DNA of 64,000 bases from Pseudomonas oryzae (GTDB taxonomy: Bacteria > Pseudomonadota > Gammaproteobacteria > Pseudomonadales > Pseudomonadaceae): positions 3,205,001-3,269,000 of the forward strand of contig NZ_LT629751.1 of NCBI RefSeq assembly GCF_900104805.1. The letters run 5' to 3'. The notes under the pieces were generated by a model. It ran no database searches and was not told where the DNA came from. It saw only the letters and a list, made by a program, of their open reading frames with translations. Position 1 is the first letter of the stretch. Each line of letters begins with the position of its first letter. Both the position numbers and the translations under genes were made by a program. This document shows positions 20,796 to 30,789 of the stretch, piece by piece.

Positions 20796-23700
20796 ATGTC
20801 TCTGGCCGAGATCCGTCTGGACGACAAATACCGCCTTGCCACCGGTCACCTCTACCTGACCGGCACCCAGGCGCTGACCCGCCTGCCCATGCTGCAGAAG
20901 CAGCGCGACGCCGCCTTCGGCCTGAACACCGCCTGCTTCATCTCCGGCTACCGCGGCTCGCCCTTGGGCAACCTCGACAAGAGCCTGTGGGAAGCCAAGC
21001 AGTACCTGCGGGACAACCACATCCACTTCCAGCCCGGGGTCAACGAGGAGCTGGCCGCCACCGCGGTGTGGGGCAGCCAGCAGACCAGCCTGTTCCCCGG
21101 CGCGCGCTACGACGGCGTGTTCGCCATGTGGTACGGCAAGGGCCCGGGCGTCGACCGCTGCGGCGACGTGTTCAAGCACGGCAACTCGGCCGGGGTGTCG
21201 CCGCACGGCGGCGTGCTGCTGCTGGCCGGTGACGACCACGGCTGCAAGTCCTCCAGCATCGCCCACCAGAGCGAGCACGCCTTCATCGCCGCGTCGATCC
21301 CGGTGCTCAACCCGGCCAACGTCCAGGAAATCCTCGACTACGGCATCCTCGGCTGGGAGCTGTCGCGCTACAGCGGCTGCTGGGTGGCGCTGAAGACCAT
21401 CGCCGAGAACGTCGACTCCTCGGCGGTGGTCGAGGTCGACCCGCTGCGCGTCGCGGTGCGGATTCCCGAGGACTTCGTCCTGCCCGAGGACGGCGTGCAC
21501 ATCCGCTGGCCGGACCCGCCGCTGGTCCAGGAGGCGCGCCTCAACACCTACAAGATCTACGCCGCGCGCGCCTTCGCCCGCGCCAACCAGCTCAACCAGA
21601 TCAAGCTGAATTCGCCCAACCCGCGCCTGGGCATCATCACCACCGGCAAGTCCTACCTCGACGTGCGCCAGGCCCTCGACGACCTCGGCCTCGACGAGGC
21701 ACTGTGCGCCCGGGTCGGCCTGCGCGTGCTCAAGGTCGGCATGAGCTGGCCGCTGGAGCCGGTGTCGGTGCACGAGTTCGCCGAGGGCCTCGACGAGATC
21801 CTGGTGGTCGAGGAGAAGCGCAGCATCATCGAGGACCAGCTCACCGGCCAGCTTTACAACTGGCCGGTGGACAAGCGCCCGCGGGTGGTCGGCGAGTTCG
21901 ACGAGGACGGCAACTCCCTGCTGCCCAACCTGGCCGAGCTGACCCCGGCGATGATCGCCCGGGTGATCGCCAAGCGCCTGGCGCCGATCTACAGCAGCGC
22001 GCAGATCGAGGAGCGCCTGGCCTTCCTCGCCGCCAAGGAAGCCGCGCTGGCCGCGCCCAGGCACCACACCGCGCGCACCCCGCACTTCTGTTCGGGCTGT
22101 CCGCACAACAGCTCGACCAAGCTGCCCGAGGGCAGCCGCGCCCTCGGCGGCATCGGCTGTCACTACATGACCCAGTGGATGGACCGCAACACCGACACCT
22201 TCACCCAGATGGGCGGCGAAGGCGCCACCTGGATCGGCCAGGCGCCGTTCACCGACACCCCGCACGTGTTCCAGAACCTCGGCGACGGCACCTACTTCCA
22301 CTCCGGCCAGCTGGCCCTGCGCGCCGCTGTGGCCGCCGGGGTGAACATCACCTACAAGATCCTCTACAACGACGCGGTGGCGATGACCGGCGGCCAGCCG
22401 ATCGACGGCGAGCTGCGCATCGACCAGCTCAGCCAGCAGGTCTACGCCGAAGGGGTGAAGCGCATCGCCCTGGTCTCCGACGAGCCGGACAAGTACCCGA
22501 GCCGCGCCGGCTTCGCGCCCATCGTCACCTTCCACCACCGCCGCGAGCTGGACGCCGTGCAGCGCGAGCTGCGCGAGTTCAAGGGCGTGTCGGTGATCCT
22601 CTACGACCAGACCTGCGCCACCGAGAAGCGCCGCCGGCGCAAGCGCGGCAAGCTGGTCGATCCGCAGAAGCGCGCCTTCATCAACCCGGCGGTGTGCGAG
22701 GGCTGCGGCGACTGCAGCGTGAAGTCCAACTGCCTGTCGGTGCTGCCGCTGGAGACCGAGCTGGGCCGCAAGCGGCAGATCGACCAGAACGCCTGCAACA
22801 AGGACTTCTCCTGCGTCGAGGGCTTCTGCCCGAGCTTCGTCACCGTTCACGGCGGCGAGCTGCGCCAGCCCGAGGCGCAGGGCCGCAACGCCGCGTTCGC
22901 CGAACTGCCCGAGCCGCAGCAGCCGGCACTGGAGCGGCCGTGGAACATCCTCCTGCCCGGCGTCGGCGGCAGCGGCGTGACCACCGTCGGCGCCCTGCTC
23001 GGCATGGCCGCGCACCTGGAGGGCAAGGGCTGCACCGTGCTCGACCAGGCGGGTCTCGCGCAGAAGTTCGGCCCGGTGATCAGCCACATCCGCATCGCCG
23101 CCAAGCAGGACGACATCTACGCGGTGCGCATCGCCGCCGGCGAGACCGACCTGCTGCTCGGCTGCGACCTGGTGGTGGCGGCCAGCGAGGAGGCGCTGGC
23201 CAAGCTCAACGACAAGATCGCCCACGCGGTGATCAACAGCTTCGAAGCGGCCACCGCCGAGTTCACCCGCAACCCGGACGCCGAGGTGCCCGGCGCGGCC
23301 ATGCGCGAGGCGCTGCTCGAGGCGGTCGGCGCGGCCAAGACCCACTTCGTCGACGCCACCCGCCTGGCCACCGCGCTGCTCGGCGACAGCATCGCCAGCA
23401 ACCTGTTCATGCTCGGCTTCGCCTGGCAGAAGGGCCTGGTGCCGGTGTCCGCCGAGGCCATCGCCAAGGCCATCGAGCTCAACGGCGTGGCCGTGGCGCT
23501 CAACCAGCAGGCCTTCCTCTGGGGCCGCCGCGCCGCCCATGACCTGGCGGCGGTGGAAAAGCTGGCCGCGCCCAAGGTGGTCGAGGCGCCGCGCTGCGAG
23601 AGCCTCGACGAGATCGTCGCTGACCGCGTGGCACGGCTGACCGCCTACCAGGACGCCGCCTACGCGCAGCGCTACCGCGCCCTGGTCGAGCGCGTGCGCG

Positions 23701-24263
23701 CCGCCGACCGCGATCCGCAGCAGCGTCTCGCTCAGGCAGTAGCCCGCAGCTACCACAAGCTGCTGGCCTACAAGGACGAGTACGAGGTGGCGCGGCTGTA
23801 CAGCGACGGCGAGTTCGTCCGCCAGCTCGAGGCGCAGTTCCAGGGCGACTACCGCCTGCAGTTCCACCTGGCGCCGTCCTGGCTATGCAAGACCGATCCC
23901 ACCACCGGCGAGCCGCGCAAGCGCGAGTTCGGCCCGTGGCTGCTCAAGGCCTTCGCCGTGCTGGCGCGCGGCAAGTTCCTGCGCGGCAGCGTCCTCGACC
24001 CCTTCGGTCACAGCGCCGAGCGCAAGCTGGAGCGCGCGCTGATCGCGGAGTACGAGCAGGACGTCGAGCTGCTGCTCGGCGCGCTCAGCCCCGGCAACTA
24101 CGCCAGCGCCGTGGCGCTGGCCGAACTGCCGGCGCAGATCCGCGGCTACGGCCACGTCAAGGAACGCGCCCTGGCCAAGGTCCGCGAGCAGGCTGCGGCG
24201 CTGCGCGAGCGCCTGAGCGCCCGCGCGATCCCGGTGGTGCAGCTCTGCCAGCCGGCGGCCTGA
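20796..24263 (+). CDS. Fused indolepyruvate:ferredoxin oxidoreductase
   Basis: A single 1155-residue chain combining the alpha and gamma parts of 2-oxoacid:ferredoxin oxidoreductase. It decarboxylates aryl or branched 2-oxoacids to acyl-CoA and passes electrons to an iron-sulfur acceptor. The N-terminal pyruvate-ferredoxin-type domain is followed by HFCSGCPHN near residue 431. The TPP-binding segment (GDGTYFHSG to [10 protein letters not shown]) comes next, then a cysteine-rich cluster region ([14 protein letters not shown] and FSCVEGFCP, about 634-683). The gamma domain begins [13 protein letters not shown]. An amino-acid dehydrogenase and transporter lie downstream. Confidence 0.92.
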   Translation: MSLAEIRLDDKYRLATGHLYLTGTQALTRLPMLQKQRDAAFGLNTACFISGYRGSPLGNLDKSLWEAKQYLRDNHIHFQPGVNEELAATAVWGSQQTSLFPGARYDGVFAMWYGKGPGVDRCGDVFKHGNSAGVSPHGGVLLLAGDDHGCKSSSIAHQSEHAFIAASIPVLNPANVQEILDYGILGWELSRYSGCWVALKTIAENVDSSAVVEVDPLRVAVRIPEDFVLPEDGVHIRWPDPPLVQEARLNTYKIYAARAFARANQLNQIKLNSPNPRLGIITTGKSYLDVRQALDDLGLDEALCARVGLRVLKVGMSWPLEPVSVHEFAEGLDEILVVEEKRSIIEDQLTGQLYNWPVDKRPRVVGEFDEDGNSLLPNLAELTPAMIARVIAKRLAPIYSSAQIEERLAFLAAKEAALAAPRHHTARTPHFCSGCPHNSSTKLPEGSRALGGIGCHYMTQWMDRNTDTFTQMGGEGATWIGQAPFTDTPHVFQNLGDGTYFHSGQLALRAAVAAGVNITYKILYNDAVAMTGGQPIDGELRIDQLSQQVYAEGVKRIALVSDEPDKYPSRAGFAPIVTFHHRRELDAVQRELREFKGVSVILYDQTCATEKRRRRKRGKLVDPQKRAFINPAVCEGCGDCSVKSNCLSVLPLETELGRKRQIDQNACNKDFSCVEGFCPSFVTVHGGELRQPEAQGRNAAFAELPEPQQPALERPWNILLPGVGGSGVTTVGALLGMAAHLEGKGCTVLDQAGLAQKFGPVISHIRIAAKQDDIYAVRIAAGETDLLLGCDLVVAASEEALAKLNDKIAHAVINSFEAATAEFTRNPDAEVPGAAMREALLEAVGAAKTHFVDATRLATALLGDSIASNLFMLGFAWQKGLVPVSAEAIAKAIELNGVAVALNQQAFLWGRRAAHDLAAVEKLAAPKVVEAPRCESLDEIVADRVARLTAYQDAAYAQRYRALVERVRAADRDPQQRLAQAVARSYHKLLAYKDEYEVARLYSDGEFVRQLEAQFQGDYRLQFHLAPSWLCKTDPTTGEPRKREFGPWLLKAFAVLARGKFLRGSVLDPFGHSAERKLERALIAEYEQDVELLLGALSPGNYASAVALAELPAQIRGYGHVKERALAKVREQAAALRERLSARAIPVVQLCQPAA

Positions 24264-24285
24264 ATCTCCCCCGCTAACCCCATCC

Positions 24286-24308
24286 CCCTCTCCCGCCACG
24301 GGAGAGGG
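24286..24308. terminator. Hairpin between the oxidoreductase and dehydrogenase genes
   Basis: CCCTCTCCC (24286-24294) pairs perfectly with GGGAGAGGG (24300-24308) across a 5-base loop. There is no T-run. It may attenuate or protect the transcript rather than fully separate the two genes. Confidence 0.5.
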
Positions 24309-24345
24309 CTGCCTCCCGACAACCACAAGAAACCGAGGTAATCCG

Positions 24346-25389
24346 ATGTCCGTGTTCTCCCACCCGGAATTCGACCAGCACGAGCAGGTGGTCTTCGGCC
24401 ACGACCAGGCCAGCGGCCTGAAGGCCATCATCGCCATCCACGACACCAGCCGCGGCCCGGCCCTCGGCGGCTGCCGCATGTGGTCCTACGCCAGCGACGA
24501 GGAAGCGCTGCGCGACGTGCTGCGCCTGTCGCGCGGCATGACCTACAAGTCGGCGCTGGCCAACCTGCCGCTCGGCGGCGGCAAGGCGGTGATCATCGGC
24601 GACCCGCACCGCGGCAAGAGCGACGCGCTGTTCGAGGCCATGGGCGCGTTCGTCGACAGCCTCGGCGGGCGCTACGTCAGCGCAGCCGACTCAGGCACCG
24701 GGGTGGCCGAGATGCAGCTGATGGCCCGGCGTACCCGCCACGTCGCCGGCGCCGAGGCACGCGAGGGCTTCAATGGCGACCCGTCGCCGTCCACCGCCTA
24801 CGGGGTGTTCGTCGGCCTCAAGGCCGCGGTGCGCCATCGCCTCGGCCGCGACGACCTCGGGGGCCTCAAGGTGGCGATCCAGGGCGTCGGCCAGGTCGGC
24901 TTCGGTCTCGCCCGCCACCTGCGCGAGGCCGGCGCCGAGCTGTTCGTCACCGACATCGTCGCCGCCAACGTGCAGCGCGCGGTCGACGAGCTGGGCGCCC
25001 ACGCCGTGCGCCAGCAGGACATCTACGGCCTCGACGTCGACGTGTTCGCCCCCTGCGCCCTCGGCGCCATCGTCAATCGCGACAGCCTCGAGGCGCTGCG
25101 CGCGCCGGTGATCGCCGGCGCCGCCAACAACCAGCTGGCCAGCCCGGAACTGGCCGAGGAGCTGCACAGCCGCGGCTGCCTGTACGCGCCGGACTACGCG
25201 ATCAACGCCGGCGGCATCATCGACGTCGCCTTCCAGCGCGGCGACGCCACCCCGGCCGAGCTGCGGGCGCACCTCGACGGCATCGGCGCGACCCTGGCGG
25301 AGATCTTCGCCCGCGCCGACGCCGAGGGCGCCACCACCACGGCCGTCGCCGACCGTCTGGCGCGCGAGCGCCTGCAGGCCGGCCGCTGA
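24346..25389 (+). CDS. Leu/Phe/Val dehydrogenase (Glu/Leu/Phe/Val family)
   Basis: NAD-dependent amino-acid dehydrogenase of 347 residues, converting branched or aromatic amino acids to 2-oxoacids and ammonia. The substrate pocket shows ALGGCRMW and [22 protein letters not shown] with its two catalytic lysines. The Rossmann half has [17 protein letters not shown]. The length fits leucine or phenylalanine dehydrogenases. Its product would feed the preceding ferredoxin oxidoreductase. Which amino acid is preferred cannot be told from sequence. Confidence 0.9.
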   Translation: MSVFSHPEFDQHEQVVFGHDQASGLKAIIAIHDTSRGPALGGCRMWSYASDEEALRDVLRLSRGMTYKSALANLPLGGGKAVIIGDPHRGKSDALFEAMGAFVDSLGGRYVSAADSGTGVAEMQLMARRTRHVAGAEAREGFNGDPSPSTAYGVFVGLKAAVRHRLGRDDLGGLKVAIQGVGQVGFGLARHLREAGAELFVTDIVAANVQRAVDELGAHAVRQQDIYGLDVDVFAPCALGAIVNRDSLEALRAPVIAGAANNQLASPELAEELHSRGCLYAPDYAINAGGIIDVAFQRGDATPAELRAHLDGIGATLAEIFARADAEGATTTAVADRLARERLQAGR

Positions 25390-25453
25390 TGTACGGGGGC
25401 GGTTGCCCGCCCCCTTTCCCTGACCCACTACAAAAACAATGAGGGCAAGCCCC

Positions 25454-26851
25454 ATGAGTCAAGAGAGCATCGCCGCCGGCGCCAGCGCCGGCTCCATCCG
25501 CAGCGAGGCCGGCCGCGGCCTGTGGTCGTCGCGCTGGGTATTCTTCCTCGCCGCCACCGGATCGGCGGTCGGCCTGGGCAACATCTGGAAGTTTCCCTAT
25601 ATCACCGGGCAGAACGGCGGCGGCGCCTTCGTGCTGGTCTACCTGGCGTGCATCCTCGCCATCGGCATCCCGCTGCTGATGGCCGAGTTCATGATCGGCC
25701 GGCGCGGCCGCGCCAACCCCGAGGGCGCCATCGCCGCGGTGGCGCGCGAGGCCGGCGCCAGCAAGCACTGGCGGCGCATCGGCAGCATGGCGGTGCTCAC
25801 CGGCTTCCTGATCCTCAGCTTCTATGCGGTGATCGCCGGCTGGACCCTGGCCTACACCCCGGCGGCGTTCAGCGGCAGCTTCGCCGGGCTGGACGGCGCA
25901 AAGAGCGGCGCGCTGTTCGAGGCGCTGCTCGCCGATCCGTGGCAGCTCGCCCTGTACGGCAGCCTGGTGCTGGCGGTGACCCTGGGCATAGTCGCGCTCG
26001 GCGTGCGCGACGGCCTGGAGCGCGCGCTGCGCTTCATGATGCCGGGGCTGTTCCTGATCCTGCTGGTGCTGGTCGGCTACGCCGCCACCACCGGCAACTT
26101 CCTGCAGGCGGTGGAGTTCCTGTTCGCCCCCGACTTCAGCAAGCTCACCGGCCAGGGCGTACTGATGGCCCTCGGCCACGCCTTCTTCACCCTGAGCCTG
26201 GCCAGCGGCGCGATGATGGCCTATGGCTCCTACCTGCCGGCCGGCACCTCGATCGTGCGCACCTCGCTGCTGGTGGCACTGGCCGACACCGCGGTGGCGC
26301 TGCTCGCCGGCCTGGCGATCTTCCCGCTGGTGTTCGCCAACGGCCTGGAGCCGGGTTCCGGCCCGGGGCTGATCTTCGTCACCCTGCCGATCGCCTTCGG
26401 CCAGATGCCGCTGGGCACCCTGATCGGCGGGCTGTTCTTCGTCATGCTGGCGCTGGCCGCGCTGACCTCGACCATCTCGCTGATCGAGCCGGCCATCGCC
26501 TGGCTCGGCGAACGCTTCGGCATGGGCCGGGTCAAGGCGGTGCTGCTCAGCGGCGCCGCGGTGTGGCTGCTGAGCCTCGGCTCGGTGCTGTCGTTCAACG
26601 CCTGGAGCGAGGTCACCCTGTTCGGCAAGACCTTCTTCGACGCCCTCGACTTCCTCACCAGCAACCTGATGATGCCGCTCGGCGGCCTGCTCACCGTGCT
26701 GTTCACCGGCTGGGCGCTGCAGCGCGCGATCGCCGCACAGGCCCTCGGCATTGAACAGTCCGGCGGCTTCGGCCTGTGGTGGCTGGCGGTGCGCTGGATC
26801 ACCCCGCTGGCGATTGCCCTGATGTTCCTGCACAGCCTCGGCCTGTTCTAA
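25454..26851 (+). CDS. Sodium-dependent amino-acid transporter (NSS/SNF family)
   Basis: A 465-residue neurotransmitter:sodium symporter. Helix 1 carries FFLAATGSAVGLGNIWKFPYITGQNGGGAFVLVYL, written here in parts: GSAVGLGNIWKFPY is the unwound Na+/substrate site and GGGAFVLVYL follows. About eleven to twelve helices are present. Start ATG 25454 (MSQESIAAG) has GAGGG eight bases upstream; an in-frame ATG 15 bases earlier is less likely. It is last in the catabolic block and probably imports that pathway's amino acid. Confidence 0.9.
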   Translation: MSQESIAAGASAGSIRSEAGRGLWSSRWVFFLAATGSAVGLGNIWKFPYITGQNGGGAFVLVYLACILAIGIPLLMAEFMIGRRGRANPEGAIAAVAREAGASKHWRRIGSMAVLTGFLILSFYAVIAGWTLAYTPAAFSGSFAGLDGAKSGALFEALLADPWQLALYGSLVLAVTLGIVALGVRDGLERALRFMMPGLFLILLVLVGYAATTGNFLQAVEFLFAPDFSKLTGQGVLMALGHAFFTLSLASGAMMAYGSYLPAGTSIVRTSLLVALADTAVALLAGLAIFPLVFANGLEPGSGPGLIFVTLPIAFGQMPLGTLIGGLFFVMLALAALTSTISLIEPAIAWLGERFGMGRVKAVLLSGAAVWLLSLGSVLSFNAWSEVTLFGKTFFDALDFLTSNLMMPLGGLLTVLFTGWALQRAIAAQALGIEQSGGFGLWWLAVRWITPLAIALMFLHSLGLF

Positions 26852-26865
26852 GCGCGGCGAGTGCC

Positions 26866-26891
26866 GGGGCGGGTCGCGCGCGATCCGCCCC
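26866..26891. terminator. Bidirectional hairpin between transporter and SPFH genes
   Basis: GGGGCGGGTCG (26866-26876) pairs with CGATCCGCCCC (26881-26891), eleven pairs with one GU, around a 4-base loop. It lies between converging genes. Confidence 0.65.
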
Positions 26892-26911
26892 GCGCACGTC
26901 AGCGGCGCGCG

Positions 26912-27763
26912 TCAGCGACGGGCATCGATGAACGGCACGCCGCCGTTGGGCAGCACGGTGGTCGGCAGCACGCCGTTCCAGCGCTCGGCCTTGGTCAGCT
27001 CGACCAGGTTCTGGTTGCTGGCCAGCGCCTCGGCGCGGGCGCGGATCGCCGAAGCCTCGGCCTCGCCGCGCAGGCGGGTGGCCTCGGCGTCGGCGCGGGC
27101 CTGGGCGAGCTTGGCCTCGGCCTCGGCGCGCGCCTGGGTGACGCGGATCTCCGCCTGCACCTTCTCGGTGGCGAGCATCTGCTCGCGGGTCTTCACCTGC
27201 ACCTCGGCCTTCATGCGTTCCTCGATGGACTTCTCGTAGGCGTCGGAGAAGTCGATGTTCTCCACCTGCACGCTGTCGATCACCACCGGCCCCTTGATCT
27301 CCGTCTTGATCGCCGCGGCGATGTCGGCGACGAACTGGCCGCGGTTCTGCACCGCGTTGATCGCCGTGTAGCGGCCGAACACGTTCTCCACCTGGGTCGG
27401 CACCTGGCGGCTGATCAGCCGCGAGACCATGGTGTCGAGGTCGCCGTAACCGCGGTACAGGTCGGCGACCTGACCCGGCTCGACGTGCCAGGACACCGAG
27501 ACGTTGAGGCCGGCGGCCTGCTGATCCTTGCTGTAGGCCTGCAGGTTCTCGTAGCGCACGGTGTTGTTCTGCACGCTGATGAACTTGACCTTCTCGAAGA
27601 TCGGCAGCTTGAAGGCCAGGCCCGGCTCGGCGATGCCGATCAGGGCACCGTTGCGTAGCACGACGCCGCGCTCCTTCTCGTCGACCGTGTAGAAGCTGCC
27701 GAGCACGACGCTGGCCACGGCGATGCCGCCGATGACCAGGCCCAGGCGCGAGGGGGTGAGCAT
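26912..27763 (-). CDS. Prohibitin/SPFH-domain membrane protein
   Basis: A 283-residue protein with an N-terminal membrane helix (LGLVIGGIAVASVVLGSFY) and an SPFH/PHB domain (roughly 28-200). A long Ala/Glu/Arg-rich coiled coil (about 195-255) follows. It resembles HflC and prohibitins, which form large rings at the inner membrane and modulate proteases or membrane domains. ATG 27763 with GGAG seven bases upstream is preferred over the in-frame ATG at 27775. It is divergent from creB. The client is unknown. Confidence 0.88.
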   Translation of the reverse strand: MLTPSRLGLVIGGIAVASVVLGSFYTVDEKERGVVLRNGALIGIAEPGLAFKLPIFEKVKFISVQNNTVRYENLQAYSKDQQAAGLNVSVSWHVEPGQVADLYRGYGDLDTMVSRLISRQVPTQVENVFGRYTAINAVQNRGQFVADIAAAIKTEIKGPVVIDSVQVENIDFSDAYEKSIEERMKAEVQVKTREQMLATEKVQAEIRVTQARAEAEAKLAQARADAEATRLRGEAEASAIRARAEALASNQNLVELTKAERWNGVLPTTVLPNGGVPFIDARR

Positions 27764-27944
27764 GCGATTCTCCATCCTTGTTCGAGACTGTTGTGAGCTG
27801 CGGCCACTCCGGGCGGGCGCCCGGGAAGCACGCGGGGTTGCGGGGCGCCAGCATGACAGGAAGGCGCCGCGCCGGACAGCCGGATTGACGCCCGCGCCGC
27901 TCTGCTGCACCGTTCGCCCATCCCCCGCTGCCCGCACGGACGCC

Positions 27945-28631
27945 ATGTCGCACATACTCATCGTCGAAGACGAAGCCGCCATCGCCGACACCCTGGTCTA
28001 CGCCCTCGAGACCGAAGGCTTCGCCACCAGCTGGCTGACCCTCGGCGAAGCCGCGCTGGACTTCCAGGCCGCCACCCCGGCGGACCTGGTGATCCTCGAC
28101 GTCGGTCTGCCGGACATCAGCGGCTTCGAGGCCTGCCGGCGTCTGCGCCGCTTCTCCGAGGTGCCGGTGATCTTCCTCACCGCGCGCAACGCCGAGATCG
28201 ACCGCGTGGTCGGCCTGGAGATCGGCGCCGACGACTACGTGGTCAAGCCGTTCAGCCCGCGCGAGGTGGCGGCGCGGGTGCGCGCCATCCTCAAGCGCGT
28301 GGCGCCGCGTCCGGCTGCGGCGGATGCCGCAGCCCCCCTGCAGCGCGGCCCCTTCCGCCTCGATCCCGCGCGCGTGCGGATCCACTACCACGGCCAGCCG
28401 CTGGCGCTGACCCGCCACGAATACCGCCTGCTGGAGACCCTGCTCGGCCAGCCGGAGCGGGTGTTCTCCCGCGAGCAGCTGCTCGCCGCCTGCGGGGTGG
28501 CCTGCGAGGCCGGCTACGAGCGCAACGTCGACAGCCACATCAAGAGCCTGCGCGCCAAGCTGCGCCAGGTCGCCGCCGCCGAACCGATCCAGACCCACCG
28601 CGGCCTGGGCTATAGCCTGAGGCTGGACTGA
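27945..28631 (+). CDS. creB: Response regulator CreB
   Basis: OmpR/PhoB-type regulator of 228 residues. The receiver domain has acidic residues at the N-terminus (IVEDEAAIADT), the phospho-acceptor Asp52 in LVILDVGLPD, and the Lys of YVVKPFSPRE. The winged-helix domain follows an Ala/Pro linker and ends THRGLGYSLRLD. Its stop overlaps the creC ATG. In Pseudomonas and Aeromonas, CreBC controls creD and influences beta-lactamase and envelope phenotypes. Confidence 0.93.
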   Translation: MSHILIVEDEAAIADTLVYALETEGFATSWLTLGEAALDFQAATPADLVILDVGLPDISGFEACRRLRRFSEVPVIFLTARNAEIDRVVGLEIGADDYVVKPFSPREVAARVRAILKRVAPRPAAADAAAPLQRGPFRLDPARVRIHYHGQPLALTRHEYRLLETLLGQPERVFSREQLLAACGVACEAGYERNVDSHIKSLRAKLRQVAAAEPIQTHRGLGYSLRLD

Positions 28632-30055
28632 TGCCGCTGGGAATCCGCATCTTCCTGGTCTACTTCCTGTTCGTCGGCCTGGCCGGCTGGTTCGTGCTCA
28701 GCACGGTGATGGACGAGATCCGCCCCGGCGTGCGGCAGAGCACCGAGGAAACCCTGGTCGACACCGCCAACCTGCTCGCCGAGCTGCTGCGCGACGAGCT
28801 GCGCGCCGGCACCCTCGGCCAGGGCCGCCTGCCCGAGGTGCTGCGCGCCTACGGCCAGCGCCAGCCGCAGGCGCAGATCTGGGGGGTGACCAAGACCGCG
28901 GTGAACCACCGCATCTACGTCACCGACGCGCACGGCATCGTCCTGCTCGACTCCAGCGGCCAGGCGGTCGGCGAGGACTACTCGCGCTGGAACGACGTCT
29001 ACCTGACCCTGCGCGGCCAGTACGGCGCGCGCTCCACCGCCGAGGACCCGCAGGATCCGGACAGCTCGGTGATGTACGTGGCGGCGCCGATCAGGGACGG
29101 CGCGCGGATCATCGGCGTGGTCTCGGTGGCCAAGCCGAACCGCTCGCTGCAGCCCTACATCGAGCGCTCCGAGCGGCGCCTGAGCTGGCTAGGCGGCGGC
29201 CTGATCGGTCTTGGCCTGCTGGTCGGCGCCCTGCTGTCCTGGTGGCTGAGCGCCTCGCTGCGCCGCCTGACCCGCTACGCCCAGGCGGTCAGCGCCGGGC
29301 AGCGCGCCGAGCTGCCGCAGCTGCGCGGCGGCGAGCTGGCGCAGCTGGCCGAGGCGGTGGAGAAGATGCGCACCGAGCTGGAGGGCAAGGCCTACGTCGA
29401 GCGCTACGTGCATACCCTGACCCACGAGCTGAAGAGCCCGCTGGCGGCGATCCGCGGCGCCGCCGAACTGCTCGAGGGCGAGCTGCCGGCCGAGCAGCGC
29501 CGCCGCTTCGTCGCCAACATCGCCGGCGAGGGCGCGCGCCTCGAGCAACTGGCCGAGCGCCTGCTCAACCTGGCCCAGGTCGAGCAGCGCCAGGGCCTCG
29601 AGGAGCGTGTGGCGGTGGAGCTGCGCGCGCTGGCCGAGGAACTCTGCCAGGGCCAGGCGGCGCGCATCGCCGCCGCCGGCCTCGCGGTGGACAACGCCAT
29701 CCCGCCCGGCCTGTGCGTGCGCGGCGAGCGCTTCCTGCTGCGCCAGGCGCTGGCCAACCTGCTCGACAACGCCCTCGACTTCACCCCGCAAGGCGGGCAG
29801 CTGCGCTTCAGCGCCGCGACGCAGGACGGCCGGGTCGAGCTGCGCCTGTTCAACCAGGGTCCGGCGATCCCCGCCTACGCCATGGCGCGCCTGACCGAAC
29901 GCTTCTACTCGCTGCCGCGCCCGGCCAGCGGGCGCAAGAGCACCGGGCTGGGCCTAAACTTCGTGCAGGAAGTGGCCAATCTTCACCGGGGGACGCTGGC
30001 CCTGGCCAACGTCGCGGACGGCGTGGCGGCGCGCCTGAGTCTGCAGGCGGCCTGA
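28631..30055 (+). CDS. creC: Sensor histidine kinase CreC
   Basis: A 474-residue inner-membrane kinase. It has an N-terminal helix (IFLVYFLFVGLAGWFVL), a periplasmic sensor of about 150 residues, and a second helix near 187-210. HAMP follows, then the phospho-acceptor His265 in HTLTHELKSPLAAIRG. The ATPase domain has N and G boxes (LANLLDNALDF, STGLGLNFVQEV). It is translationally coupled to creB. Confidence 0.93.
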   Translation: MPLGIRIFLVYFLFVGLAGWFVLSTVMDEIRPGVRQSTEETLVDTANLLAELLRDELRAGTLGQGRLPEVLRAYGQRQPQAQIWGVTKTAVNHRIYVTDAHGIVLLDSSGQAVGEDYSRWNDVYLTLRGQYGARSTAEDPQDPDSSVMYVAAPIRDGARIIGVVSVAKPNRSLQPYIERSERRLSWLGGGLIGLGLLVGALLSWWLSASLRRLTRYAQAVSAGQRAELPQLRGGELAQLAEAVEKMRTELEGKAYVERYVHTLTHELKSPLAAIRGAAELLEGELPAEQRRRFVANIAGEGARLEQLAERLLNLAQVEQRQGLEERVAVELRALAEELCQGQAARIAAAGLAVDNAIPPGLCVRGERFLLRQALANLLDNALDFTPQGGQLRFSAATQDGRVELRLFNQGPAIPAYAMARLTERFYSLPRPASGRKSTGLGLNFVQEVANLHRGTLALANVADGVAARLSLQAA

Positions 30056-30261
30056 GCGGCGACCTGCACATATCCGGCAACGCTCTGCCAGGTGCGCGGC
30101 CCGCGCGGATCGGTTAAACAATCCCCAGGCGCGCCCTGACGTAACAGGAGCCTGTCAGCATCGGCAGTCGACGCAGCGGCACTGGCAGGGAAGCTGCATG
30201 AACCTCTCGCCAGCCCCGCCGCGGCGCCACAGGCCCGCAGAACGAGACACCGGAGGGAAAC

Positions 30262-30693
30262 ATGAGAACCGTCGCGCAAATGCTCCGCGCCAAACCCAAC
30301 CAGGACATCTACACCATCGCGCCCACGGCCACGGTGCTCGAGGCGCTGCAGCTGATGGCGGAGAAGAACATCGGCGCCCTGATCGTCACCGAGGGCGACC
30401 AGGTGGTCGGTCTCGTCAGCGAGCGCGACTACGCGCGCAAGATGGTGCTGCGCGGGCGCTCCTCGGTGGGTACACCGGTGAGCCTGATCATGGCCTCGCC
30501 GGTGATCAGCGTGAACTCGACGCAGAACACCCGCGACTGCCTGCGCCTGATGGGCCGCGGCCACCTGCGCCACCTGCCGGTGATCGACGACGGCAAGCTG
30601 GTCGGCATGCTGTCGGTGGGCAACCTGGTCAAGGAAGTGCTCGCCGAGCAGGACGAGATGATCCAGCAGCTCGAGCAGTACATCCGCGGCTGA
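30262..30693 (+). CDS. Tandem CBS-domain protein
   Basis: A 143-residue protein made almost entirely of two CBS domains (GALIVTEGDQVVGLVSERDYARK and, later, HLPVIDDGKLVGMLSVGNLV). These typically bind adenosyl nucleotides. Such stand-alone CBS proteins act as energy or redox sensors; the partner is unknown. It is separated from creC by 206 bases and from creD by 96 bases, so it is not obviously part of the cre operon. Confidence 0.9.
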   Translation: MRTVAQMLRAKPNQDIYTIAPTATVLEALQLMAEKNIGALIVTEGDQVVGLVSERDYARKMVLRGRSSVGTPVSLIMASPVISVNSTQNTRDCLRLMGRGHLRHLPVIDDGKLVGMLSVGNLVKEVLAEQDEMIQQLEQYIRG

Positions 30694-30705
30694 GGCCGGC
30701 CACTC

Positions 30706-30721
30706 TCCACACAGTCTCCAC
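30706..30721 (+). promoter_or_regulatory. Candidate CreB binding site (cre-tag-like repeat)
   Basis: The direct repeat TCCAC-N6-TCCAC lies 69 bases upstream of creD. The published cre tag is TTCAC-N6-TTCAC, so each half differs by one base but spacing and period (11 bases) are exact. The position and the neighbouring creBC genes support the call. Confidence 0.55.
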
Positions 30722-30789
30722 ACGACGGCCACGCTGCCCCCACGGGGGCGCGCCAGACTGGCGCTGTCCGAACCGTCTGGAGACTGTCC

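Noticed and set aside
20601-23867. A 1088-codon open frame antisense to the ferredoxin oxidoreductase gene
   Set aside because: High-GC genes commonly leave long antisense frames open. This one has no recognisable domains, while the plus strand encodes a complete, motif-rich enzyme.
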